Source: DASZVN01 sp035547055
GTDB lineage: Bacteria > Pseudomonadota > Alphaproteobacteria > Rhizobiales > Methylopilaceae
NCBI GenBank assembly: GCA_035547055.1
Contig: DASZVN010000032.1
Span: 1 to 23,869, forward strand
Direction of reading: 5' to 3'
DNA: 23,869 nt
Part shown: positions 8,636 to 15,991 of the stretch, in pieces
Layout of the letters: every line of letters begins with the position of its first letter
How positions within the stretch are numbered: the stretch's first letter is position 1
Position numbers and translations under genes: made by a program
The notes under the pieces: generated by a model
The model's database searches: none
The model's input: only the letters and a program-made list of their open reading frames with translations
Told to the model about the DNA's origin: nothing

Positions 8636-9984
8636 TGGCCGGCACCGTGCACGTGATCGGCGCCGGCCTCGCCGGCCTCGCCGCCGCAATCCGCCTCGCC
8701 GAGGATGGCACCGCGGTCGTCGTCCACGAGGCGGCGCCGGCCGCGGGCGGGCGCTGCCGCTCCTACCGCGACAGCCAGCTCGATCTCGTCATCGACAACG
8801 GCAACCATCTCCTCCTTAGCGGCAACTGGGCCGCACGGGATTTCCTCGCCCGGACCGGCGGCGCGGCGGCCCTGCCGGTGCCGGCGGAAAGCGCCTTTCC
8901 CTTCATCGACCTCGCCGACGGCGCACGCTGGACGCTACGCCCGAACGATGGCCGCGTGCCGTTCTGGATCCTCGATCCGAAGCGCCGCGTGCCGCGGAGC
9001 CGCGTGCTCGACTACCTGACGCCGATGGCGCTGCTGCGCGCCGACCCGATGGCGCGGGTCGGCGACGTGATGCGCTGCGACGGCCTGCTCTACGAGCGGC
9101 TGTGGCGGCCGCTCCTCCTCGCCGGGCTCAATACCGAGCCGACCGAGGCGGCCGCCGGTCTCGCCGCGCGGCTCGTGAAGGAGACGCTGGCGGCCGGCGG
9201 CCGCGCCTGCCGGCCGATGGTCGCGACGCACGGCCTCGCGGCAACCTTCGTCGAGCCGGCGCTGGCGCATCTTCGCGCCGCCGGCGCCACGGTGCGCTTC
9301 GGCGCCCGGCTCAGGCGCGTCGCCTGCTTCGACGGCCGCGCCCAGGCGCTGGAGTTCGACGGCGAGACGGTCGAGCTCGGCGCGGAGGACGCCGTCGTCC
9401 TCTCGGTGCCGGCCGCGGTGGCACCGACGCTGGTGCCCGAGCTCCAGGCGCCCCTCGCCTTCCGCGGTATCGTGAACGCCCATTTCCGCATCGCCCCGCC
9501 GCTGGATTTCCCGCCGATCGTCGGCATCGTGAACGGCCTGTCGCAATGGCTGTTCGCCTTTCCCGACCGCCTGTCGGTGACGATCTCGGCCGCCGATGCC
9601 GTCATCGACCGGAAGCGCGAGGACATCGCCGAGGCGATCTGGCGCGAGGTCGCCGCCATCGCGGACCTCCCCGCCGCGCTGCCGGCCTGGCAGATCGTGA
9701 AGGAGCGCCGCGCTACCTTCGCCGCGACGCCCGAGGAGGACGCGCGCCGGCCACCGACGACCACCGCCTTCGCCAACCTCGTCCTCGCCGGCGACTGGAC
9801 CCGGACCGGCCTGCCAGCGACCATCGAGGGTGCGGTGCACTCGGGCTATGCCGCGGCGGCCATCGTTGCGAGGCGCGCAGCGAGGACGCAATCCAGGGGC
9901 GGCCGTGCTCGTCGCCCTGGATTGCTTCGCTTCGCTCGCAATGACGGTGGAGGCGACCAGGCTGAACTCACGGCCGGGCACTGA
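8635..9984 (+). CDS. hpnE: Squalene-forming FAD-dependent desaturase-like reductase HpnE, with a repeat-encoded tail
   Basis: A 449-residue flavoprotein of the amine-oxidase/carotenoid-desaturase fold that reduces hydroxysqualene to squalene. The N-terminal dinucleotide-binding motif is VIGAGLAGLAAAIRLAE (GxGxxG at 9-14), followed by the second FAD signature AAGGRCRSY. The C-terminal FAD motif NLVLAGDWTRTGLPATIEGA is intact. The family normally ends soon after the following SGYAAA-type helix. Here residues about 410-437 are encoded by a palindromic repeat (9864-9946), giving a basic RRPGLLRFARND tail, and the reading frame continues to a stop at 9982. The catalytic fold therefore appears complete with an added tail. 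The start overlaps the hpnD stop by one base; shc begins 7 nt after the stop. Confidence 0.94.
   Translation: MAGTVHVIGAGLAGLAAAIRLAEDGTAVVVHEAAPAAGGRCRSYRDSQLDLVIDNGNHLLLSGNWAARDFLARTGGAAALPVPAESAFPFIDLADGARWTLRPNDGRVPFWILDPKRRVPRSRVLDYLTPMALLRADPMARVGDVMRCDGLLYERLWRPLLLAGLNTEPTEAAAGLAARLVKETLAAGGRACRPMVATHGLAATFVEPALAHLRAAGATVRFGARLRRVACFDGRAQALEFDGETVELGAEDAVVLSVPAAVAPTLVPELQAPLAFRGIVNAHFRIAPPLDFPPIVGIVNGLSQWLFAFPDRLSVTISAADAVIDRKREDIAEAIWREVAAIADLPAALPAWQIVKERRATFAATPEEDARRPPTTTAFANLVLAGDWTRTGLPATIEGAVHSGYAAAAIVARRAARTQSRGGRARRPGLLRFARNDGGGDQAELTAGH
9864..9946. repeat. Imperfect inverted repeat forming the 3' end of hpnE
   Basis: Outer arms CGTTGCGAGGCGCGCAGCG and CGCTTCGCTCGCAATGACG are imperfectly complementary, and inner arms GCAATCCAGGG and CCCTGGATTGC match exactly as inverted sequences around a GC-rich loop. 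The arrangement resembles the scattered intergenic repeats of many alphaproteobacteria, whose translated form often reads RFARND. It overlaps the last part of the hpnE frame and ends about 45 bp before shc. Confidence 0.85.
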
Positions 9985-9991
9985 GACCATC

Positions 9992-11941
9992 ATGGACGTT
10001 GCCGTCGCCGCCCCTGCCCCCGATCTCGACGCCGTCGACGCCGCGGTCGCGCGCGCCCAAGCGGCGCTCCTGGCCGCGCAGCGGGACGACGGGCACTGGT
10101 GCTTCGAGCTCGAGGCCGACGCCACCATCCCTTCGGAATATGTGCTGCTCGTCCACTATCTGGGCGAGTCGGCGGACCTGGAGCTCGAGGCCAAGATCGG
10201 CCGCTATCTCCGCCGTATCCAGGCGGACCATGGCGGCTGGCCGCTGTTCCACGACGGCGCCTTCGACATCAGCGCGACGGTGAAGGCCTATTTCGCGCTG
10301 AAGATGATCGGCGACGATCCCGCCGCGCCGCACATGGCGAAGGCCCGCGCCGCGATCCATGCCGCCGGCGGCCTCGCCGCGACCAACGTCTTCACCCGCA
10401 TCCAGCTCGCGCTCTACGGCGAGCTCGACTGGGCGAGCATCCCGACGATGCCGCCGGAGCTGATCCTGCTGCCGGGCTGGTTCCCGATCCATCTCGACAA
10501 GATGTCGTATTGGGCGCGGACCGTGCTGGTGCCGCTGCTGGTGCTGATGGCCAAGCGGCCGCTCGCGCGCAATCCGCGCGGGGTCCACGTTCCGGAGCTG
10601 GTGCCGCCGCCCGGCAGCCCGCCGCCCCCGAAGAAGGCGAGCCATCGCAAGCGGAGCTGGGCGATCGGCTTCGGCGTGCTCGACCGCGCGCTGAAGGCGG
10701 CCGCGCCGCTATGGCCGGCGGGGCTCCGGGCGCGGGCCATCGCCGCCTGCGAGGCGTTCGTCACCGAGCGCCTGAACGGGGAGGACGGGCTCGGCGCGAT
10801 CTACCCGGCCATGGCCAACAGCGTGATGATGTACGATGTCCTCGGCATGCCGCCCGCGGATCCACGGCGCGCGCTGGCGCGCCGCTCGGTCGAGAAGCTC
10901 CTCGTCGTGAAGGAGGGCGAAGCCTACTGTCAGCCCTGCGTCTCGCCGGTGTGGGACACCGCGCTTGCCGCCCACGCGCTGCTGGAGGCGGGCGATCCCG
11001 CCGCGGAGGTTGCCGCCGCGCGTGGCCTCGACTGGCTCCGCCCGCTCCAGGTGAACGAGGTCGCCGGCGACTGGGCCGGCCGCCGCCCGGCGACGCCGCC
11101 CGGCGGCTGGGCGTTCCAGTACGCCAACCCGCAGTACCCCGATCTCGACGACACCGCCGTCGTGGTGATGGCGCTCGACCGCGCCGGCCGCCGCACCGAA
11201 GCAGGCCGCGATGCAGCCGCGATCGCCCGCGCGACCGAGTGGGTCGTCGGCATGCAGAGCAAGGGCGGCGGCTGGGGCGCGTTCGACGCCGACAACACCT
11301 ACCACTACCTCAACAACATCCCGTTCGCCGACCACGGCGCCCTGCTTGACCCGCCGACCGCCGACGTCTCCGCCCGCTGCGTCTCGATGCTGGCGCAGCT
11401 CGCCCGGCCGGGCGAAACCCTCGCCGCCGGCGTCCGCTACCTCGAATCCGCGCAGGAGCCGGACGGGAGCTGGTTCGGCCGCTGGGGCGTGAACTACATC
11501 TACGGCACCTGGTCGGCGCTCTGCGCCCTCAACGCCGCGGGCGTCGATCCCGCGACGCCGATGGTGCGCCGGGCGGTCGAATGGCTTGCCGCGATCCAGA
11601 ACCCGGACGGCGGCTGGGGCGAGGACTGCGACAGCTACCGCCTCGACTATCGCGGCTACGCCTCCTACCCTTCGATCGCGTCGCAGACTGCCTGGGCCCT
11701 GCTCGGCCTGATGGCGGCCGGCGCGGTGGACCACCCCGCCGTCGCCCGCGGCATCGCTTGGCTGGAAGCGCACCAGGGCGAGGACGGCTTCTGGCCCGAG
11801 AAGCACTACACCGGCGGCGGCTTCCCCCGCGTGTTCTACCTCCGCTACCACGGCTATCCGGCCTATTTCCCGCTCTGGGCGCTCGCCCGCTACCGCAACC
11901 TCATGCGCGGCAACGAGCGCAAGGTGGCCTGGGGGATGTGA
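9992..11941 (+). CDS. shc: Squalene-hopene cyclase
   Basis: Shc (also called HpnF) is a monotopic membrane enzyme that folds and cyclises squalene into hopene and diplopterol. The 649-residue product has the typical size and an alpha-alpha barrel built from repeated QW motifs, such as QRDDGHW near residue 30 and QNPDGGWGED at 536-545. The proton-donating DXDD motif is present as Asp384-Leu-Asp386-Asp387 in the segment YPDLDDTAVV. The family-typical SVMMYDVLGMP and CQPCVSPVWDTALA segments are also present. I chose ATG 9992. The frame is open upstream to 9830, but that part is encoded by the repeat at the end of hpnE and does not resemble the family. It closes the hopanoid block; a 64-nt gap separates it from the next gene. 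Confidence 0.98.
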   Translation: MDVAVAAPAPDLDAVDAAVARAQAALLAAQRDDGHWCFELEADATIPSEYVLLVHYLGESADLELEAKIGRYLRRIQADHGGWPLFHDGAFDISATVKAYFALKMIGDDPAAPHMAKARAAIHAAGGLAATNVFTRIQLALYGELDWASIPTMPPELILLPGWFPIHLDKMSYWARTVLVPLLVLMAKRPLARNPRGVHVPELVPPPGSPPPPKKASHRKRSWAIGFGVLDRALKAAAPLWPAGLRARAIAACEAFVTERLNGEDGLGAIYPAMANSVMMYDVLGMPPADPRRALARRSVEKLLVVKEGEAYCQPCVSPVWDTALAAHALLEAGDPAAEVAAARGLDWLRPLQVNEVAGDWAGRRPATPPGGWAFQYANPQYPDLDDTAVVVMALDRAGRRTEAGRDAAAIARATEWVVGMQSKGGGWGAFDADNTYHYLNNIPFADHGALLDPPTADVSARCVSMLAQLARPGETLAAGVRYLESAQEPDGSWFGRWGVNYIYGTWSALCALNAAGVDPATPMVRRAVEWLAAIQNPDGGWGEDCDSYRLDYRGYASYPSIASQTAWALLGLMAAGAVDHPAVARGIAWLEAHQGEDGFWPEKHYTGGGFPRVFYLRYHGYPAYFPLWALARYRNLMRGNERKVAWGM

Positions 11942-12005
11942 TGCACGTCATTACGAGCGCTGCAGCGCCGTCGTTTCGCCATCCCGCACCGTCAGATCTC
12001 GCCGC

Positions 12006-12644
12006 ATGACCGCAGATCAACCCGCCCCGCGCCTGGTGTTGTTCGCGCCGCCGCTCGATCAGCCGGGCGACGTGCCGGCGCTGCTCGCCGCGGCGGTCGC
12101 GGCGGCCGATGTCGCGGCGGTCATCCTCGCCGTGCCGGCGCTCGCGGCGCCGAGGGCGCAGCTCGCGCTGGTCGAGCCGGCGGTCGCCGCCGTGCAGGCC
12201 GGCGGCGCAGCCGCGCTGCTGTTGGGCGGCGCCGATCTCGTCGGCAGGGCGGGGGCGGACGGCGTTCACGTGTCGGGCCCGGCGGAAGCCGCGGCGGCGG
12301 CCGAGCGCTTCCGGCCCGAGCGGATCGTCGGCGTCGGCGGCCTCCTCAGCCGCGACGATGCCATGGCCGCGGGCGAGGCGGCCGACTACGTGATGTTCGG
12401 CGAGCCCCTCGCCGGCCGGCCGCCGCCCCCGTTGGCCGCGGTGGTCGAGCGGGTTGGCTGGTGGGCCGAGGTCTTCGAACCGCCCTGCGTCGGCTACACG
12501 CCCGAGCTCGGCGGGGTCGCCCTGCTGGCGGAAGCCGGCGCCGACTTCGTCGCGCTCGGCGACGCGGTCTGGCGCCATCCCGCCGGGCCCGCCGCCGCGC
12601 TCGCGATCGCCGCCGCCGGCCTGCTGCGGAGCGCCCCGGCGTGA
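12006..12644 (+). CDS. Thiamine-phosphate-synthase-like (ThiE/TenI fold) protein, probably divergent
   Basis: A 212-residue alanine-rich protein that reads like a ThiE-type TIM barrel. GADGVHVSGPAEAAAAAERF matches the ThiE GADGVHLGQ-type loop. IVGVGGLLSRDDAMAAGEAADYVMFGEP matches the later strand where ThiE normally has a GVSxH motif and a GADY-GP ending. However, the usual N-terminal pyrimidine-binding segment (QLR-K) is replaced by AVILAVPA, and the His of the GVSxH motif is missing. I therefore doubt thiamine phosphate synthase activity; a related or lost function is more likely. The stop overlaps the GTG start of the following Sel1 gene (GTGA), so the two are translationally coupled. Confidence 0.68.
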   Translation: MTADQPAPRLVLFAPPLDQPGDVPALLAAAVAAADVAAVILAVPALAAPRAQLALVEPAVAAVQAGGAAALLLGGADLVGRAGADGVHVSGPAEAAAAAERFRPERIVGVGGLLSRDDAMAAGEAADYVMFGEPLAGRPPPPLAAVVERVGWWAEVFEPPCVGYTPELGGVALLAEAGADFVALGDAVWRHPAGPAAALAIAAAGLLRSAPA

Positions 12645-13783
12645 GACGCGCGGCTCTCACCCTCGCGCTGGCGCTCGTCGCGGCATGGCCCGCCATTGCC
12701 GCGGCCCCGGCACCGCTGCCCGCCCCGGCGCCCGACGACCTCGTCGCGCCGGCTCACGCCCCGCCGCCCGCGGCGCCCACGGTCCCGACGCTCCCGCCCG
12801 CGCCGGCCGAGACCGCCGCCGCCAACGGCGATACCGCGTATGGCGCATTCCAGCGCGGCCACTACCTCACCGCGATGAACGACGCCCTGGCGCAACTTAA
12901 GAACGGCCCCGATGCCGCCGCGATGACGCTGCTCGGCGTGCTCTACCAGGGCGGGCTCGGCGTGCCGGCCGACGCCAAGCGCGCCGCCGACTGGTACCGG
13001 CTCGGCGCCGAGCACGGCGACCGCAACGCCATGGTGGCGCTGGCGCTGATCGAGGCCAAGGGCGCGCCGGGCGTCGCCGCCAATCCCAAGGAGGCCGCCG
13101 ACCTGTTCGAGAAGGCCGCGAAGGCCGGCGACCCGGTCGGGCAGTACAACCTCGCGCTGATCTATCTCGGCGGGAAGCTCCGCCCGCAGGACGACGACAA
13201 GGCCGCGGCGCTGCTGAAGCAGGCAGCGGAGGCCGGCAACGCCGATGCCGAGTACGGCTATGCCGAGCTGCTGCACTACGGCCGCGGCACGCTGAAGGAC
13301 CCGTTGGCGGCCGCGCGCTGGATGGGCCGCGCCGCCGCCCAGCACCAGCTCGATGCCGAGGTCGAATACGCGATCATGCTGTTCAACGGCGATGGCGTCG
13401 TCCGTGATGAGAAGGCGGCCGCGGCGCTGTTCCGCACCGCGGCGCTTCGCGGCAGCGCCATCGCCCAGAACCGGCTGGCGCGGCTCTATGCCGCCGGTGC
13501 CGGCATCGAGAAGGATCCGGTGCGCGCGGTGGCCTGGCACCTCCTCGCCCGGGCGCGCGGCGAGAAGGACGATTGGCTCGACAGCCTGCTCAAGGAGATG
13601 ACGCCGGACCAGCGCCAGGCCGCCGAGGCGCTGTCGGCCCGGCTCGGCGCCGCCAACCCGCTCGGCCTCGCCGCGGCAACCGCGCCGGAGGCATCCCCGG
13701 CCCCAGCGGCGGCTTCGGCACCCGCTCCCGTACCGCCCGCCCCAGCCGCGAACCTTGACGCCGCCAGGCCCGCCGGGCACTAG
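12641..13783 (+). CDS. Secreted Sel1-repeat protein
   Basis: A 380-residue protein with a likely cleavable signal peptide (MRRAALTLALALVAAWPAIAA), an Ala/Pro-rich linker (about 22-60) and about six Sel1-like TPR repeats between 93 and 306. The repeats show the family pattern, for example LLGVLYQGGLGVPADAKRA and YAELLHYGRGTLKDPLAAA. A second Ala/Pro-rich tail follows (about 345-380). Sel1 repeats form solenoids that bind other proteins, so a periplasmic scaffolding role is plausible, but no partner can be named. I chose the GTG at 12641 because it overlaps the preceding stop and places the signal peptide at the start; the open frame upstream is Arg-rich shadow sequence. Confidence 0.83.
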   Translation: MRRAALTLALALVAAWPAIAAAPAPLPAPAPDDLVAPAHAPPPAAPTVPTLPPAPAETAAANGDTAYGAFQRGHYLTAMNDALAQLKNGPDAAAMTLLGVLYQGGLGVPADAKRAADWYRLGAEHGDRNAMVALALIEAKGAPGVAANPKEAADLFEKAAKAGDPVGQYNLALIYLGGKLRPQDDDKAAALLKQAAEAGNADAEYGYAELLHYGRGTLKDPLAAARWMGRAAAQHQLDAEVEYAIMLFNGDGVVRDEKAAAALFRTAALRGSAIAQNRLARLYAAGAGIEKDPVRAVAWHLLARARGEKDDWLDSLLKEMTPDQRQAAEALSARLGAANPLGLAAATAPEASPAPAAASAPAPVPPAPAANLDAARPAGH

Positions 13784-13800
13784 AGCCGCGCGGGCCGGAT

Positions 13801-13955
13801 CCTTCTCCCCTTGCGGGAGAAGGTGGCTCGCGGCGAAGCCGCGAACCGGATAAGGGGGACGCCTGCCACAGGCGATTCCGTGATGGCGCTTCGCGCCGCC
13901 CCTTCACCCGGCTCATCGCTCCGCGACGAGCCACCCTCTCTCGCAAGGAGAGAGG
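13801..13955. repeat. Composite hairpin repeat upstream of the inositol monophosphatase gene
   Basis: A left stem of 9 bp (CCTTCTCCC at 13801-13809, GGGAGAAGG at 13815-13823) and a right stem of 7 bp (13935-13941 with 13949-13955) flank about 110 bp containing GCCTGCCACAGGC and GGCGCTTCGCGCC stems. This is the arrangement of common alphaproteobacterial intergenic repeats. It fills most of the 204-bp gap between the Sel1 gene and the phosphatase gene and may act as a transcript-stabilising or terminating structure. Confidence 0.85.
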
Positions 13956-13987
13956 CTTCAGCGCCGCTGTCCTTTACCGAGTTCCCG

Positions 13988-14776
13988 ATGCCCCGATCCG
14001 CGCTGATGAATGTCATGGTGCAGGCCGCGACCAAGGCCGGCCGCGCGCTCCGGCGCGATTTCGGCGAGGTCGAGCAGCTCCAGGTCTCGCTCAAGGGGCC
14101 CGCCGATTTCGTCTCCGCCGCCGACCGCCGCGCCGAGGAGGTGCTGCGCCAGGAGCTCGCCCGCGCCCGGCCCGACTACGGCTTCCTGATGGAGGAGAGC
14201 GGCGCCACCGAGGGCCGCGACCCGACCCATCGCTTCATCGTCGATCCGCTCGACGGCACCACCAATTTCCTCCACGGCATCCCGCATTTCGCGATCTCGA
14301 TCGCGCTGGAGCGCCAGGGCGCGATCGTCGCGGCGGTGGTCTACAACCCCGTGACCGGCGAGCTCTTCACTGCCGAGCGCGGCGGCGGCGCCTTCTTCAA
14401 CGACCGCCGCATGCGGGTCGCCGGGCGGAGCCGCCTCGCGCAGTGCGTGATCGCCTGCGGCATCCCCTTCCTCGGCCACGGCGATGCCGCCGCCTATCGC
14501 CGCGAGCTCGCCGCGGTGCAGGCCCAGGTGGCGGGCATCCGCCGCTTCGGTGCCGCCTCGCTCGACCTCGCCTGGGTCGCGCTCGGCCGCTACGACGGGT
14601 TCTGGGAGCGCGCGCTGGCGCCGTGGGACATGGCGGCCGGCGTGCTCCTGGTGCGCGAGGCCGGCGGCTTCGTCACCGACCTCGACGGCGGCGACGCCAT
14701 GCTCGCCAAGGGCCACATCGTCGCCGGCAACGAGACGGTGCGGGCCGATGTCCTGAAGCTGATCGCCCGCGGCTGA
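13988..14776 (+). CDS. suhB: Inositol monophosphatase family protein
   Basis: A 262-residue magnesium-dependent, lithium-sensitive-type phosphatase of the IMPase/SuhB family, which hydrolyses myo-inositol phosphates and related sugar phosphates in the cytoplasm. The metal-binding motifs are complete: the MEESG glutamates (69-70), DPLDGTTNFLHG (86-97) and PWDMAAG with Asp214. The length is typical. The frame is open upstream to 13811, but that part is encoded by the intergenic repeat and lacks family similarity, so ATG 13988 is chosen. It converges with the following minus-strand gene, with only 19 nt between stop codons. The substrate could be inositol phosphate, histidinol phosphate or another phosphomonoester; the SuhB assignment is by overall similarity. 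Confidence 0.88.
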   Translation: MPRSALMNVMVQAATKAGRALRRDFGEVEQLQVSLKGPADFVSAADRRAEEVLRQELARARPDYGFLMEESGATEGRDPTHRFIVDPLDGTTNFLHGIPHFAISIALERQGAIVAAVVYNPVTGELFTAERGGGAFFNDRRMRVAGRSRLAQCVIACGIPFLGHGDAAAYRRELAAVQAQVAGIRRFGAASLDLAWVALGRYDGFWERALAPWDMAAGVLLVREAGGFVTDLDGGDAMLAKGHIVAGNETVRADVLKLIARG

Positions 14777-14795
14777 CGGCCCGCCGCCGCGTGCT

Positions 14796-15902
14796 TCAGC
14801 GCGGCCGGGCGGCGCCGAAATACTGGAACATGGTCTGGTCCCACCAGTCGCTCTCGACCTCCTCCAGCACGGCGAGGTCGAGCGCCGAGCGGAGCGCGCT
14901 GCCCTTCGGCAGGGCGATGGCATAGGCCTGCGGGTCGAAGCTGATGTCGAGCACCCGCGCGGTCGACGAGAACTGCTGCAGCACGATCCAGGTCAGGATC
15001 GGCTTGTCGTAGACGAAGGCATCGATCCGGCCGGCGGCGAGGGCCTTCAGCCCCTCCTCGGGGCTGCCGAAGGCCTTGAGCGCCACCTGCTGCCGATCGA
15101 GGAAATCGACCGTCGCCGAGCCCGCGACCGCGCCGACCCGGACCGAGCGCAGGTCGTTCAGGCTGTGGACCGAGCCCTGCAGCTCGCGCTTGGTCAGGCT
15201 CGAGGTGACGCCTGCCGTGAACACGGCGATCGCGATGATCGAGGCGATCATCCAGCCGGCCGCGACCACCCGGCCGGGCAGCGTCGCCGGCGCGTTCTGC
15301 CCGGCGCCAGCCTGGGTCATCGCGATCGCCGACCACCACACGCCGGAGCCGAGGCCGCGTGCGCCGCCGCCGAAATACTCCGTCTTGCGGCGCTCCAGCA
15401 GCCAGATCAGCAGGCCGACGCCGAACGCGATCCCGAGCAGCACCGCGACCGCCTGGAGGAAGCCGAAGGACAGGAAGGCGTGGACGATTGCACGCCAGGC
15501 GCTTTCCTCGACCGGCACCGCGACGCCAAGGCCAGTGCTGAAGAAGGGCTGGGTGAAGTCGACGCGCTCCTCGCGCGCCGCGGTCACCGTCAGCGCGGCG
15601 ATGGCAGCGTCGAACGAGCCCGACGCGGTGCCGTCGACCAGGGCCTGCACCGTCGGCACCTCGGCGAAGCGGTAGCGGAGGCCGAGACGCCCGGCGATCC
15701 GCTTCCACAGGTCGATGCTGATGCCGCGCCAGGTGCCGTCGCGCTGCTTCATCGCGAAGGGCGGCGCCTCCTTGGTCGCGACGACGAGCTCGCGGCCGGG
15801 CGCCAGAGAGGCCGTCGGCGCGGCGCGGAGCGGTGCTGCCGCCCCGCCGGCGATCACCAGCGCGACGAGAAGCGCACGCAGGACGACGGATCGAAGCGCC
15901 AT
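14796..15902 (-). CDS. Bacterial ionotropic-glutamate-receptor-like channel with an atypical pore
   Basis: A 368-residue protein with a signal peptide (about 1-28), a bilobed amino-acid-binding domain split by a membrane insertion, and three pore segments: first helix about 144-168, re-entrant loop about 188-203 and second helix about 211-236. This is the layout of prokaryotic glutamate receptors such as GluR0. Ligand residues of the iGluR/solute-binding family are present: LTVTAAREERVDFTQPF with Arg110 for the carboxylate, the GSATVDF loop at 261-267, and Asp299 in DAFVYDKP for the amino group. The potassium-type TVGYGD filter is absent; the loop reads TQAGAGQNAP instead, and the pore helix ends in FTAGVTSSLT. 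The start at 15902 is chosen because GGGA lies 9 nt upstream; TTG 15920 would be the alternative. Plain ABC binding proteins lack the inserted helices. Confidence 0.85.
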   Translation of the reverse strand: MALRSVVLRALLVALVIAGGAAAPLRAAPTASLAPGRELVVATKEAPPFAMKQRDGTWRGISIDLWKRIAGRLGLRYRFAEVPTVQALVDGTASGSFDAAIAALTVTAAREERVDFTQPFFSTGLGVAVPVEESAWRAIVHAFLSFGFLQAVAVLLGIAFGVGLLIWLLERRKTEYFGGGARGLGSGVWWSAIAMTQAGAGQNAPATLPGRVVAAGWMIASIIAIAVFTAGVTSSLTKRELQGSVHSLNDLRSVRVGAVAGSATVDFLDRQQVALKAFGSPEEGLKALAAGRIDAFVYDKPILTWIVLQQFSSTARVLDISFDPQAYAIALPKGSALRSALDLAVLEEVESDWWDQTMFQYFGAARPR

Positions 15903-15991
15903 CGGCCATGATCCCGGCAACGGGCGGTGCCTAGCACGACGCGGTGCCCGGCGTCAGTGCGGCCGTCCCGCCTCCGCGGCCGGGATCGCCC

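Noticed and set aside
9830..9991. A longer shc starting at 9830
   Set aside because: The extra 54 residues come from the hpnE end and its palindromic repeat; the cyclase family begins near ATG 9992.
11944..11970. A possible half copy of the hpnE-end repeat after shc (CGTCATTACGAGCG)
   Set aside because: It resembles the CGTCATTGCGAGCG arm, but the match is short and no complementary arm was found.
13811..13987. An N-terminal extension of the inositol monophosphatase
   Set aside because: The upstream open frame is encoded by the intergenic repeat and ATG 13988 gives the normal 262-residue length.
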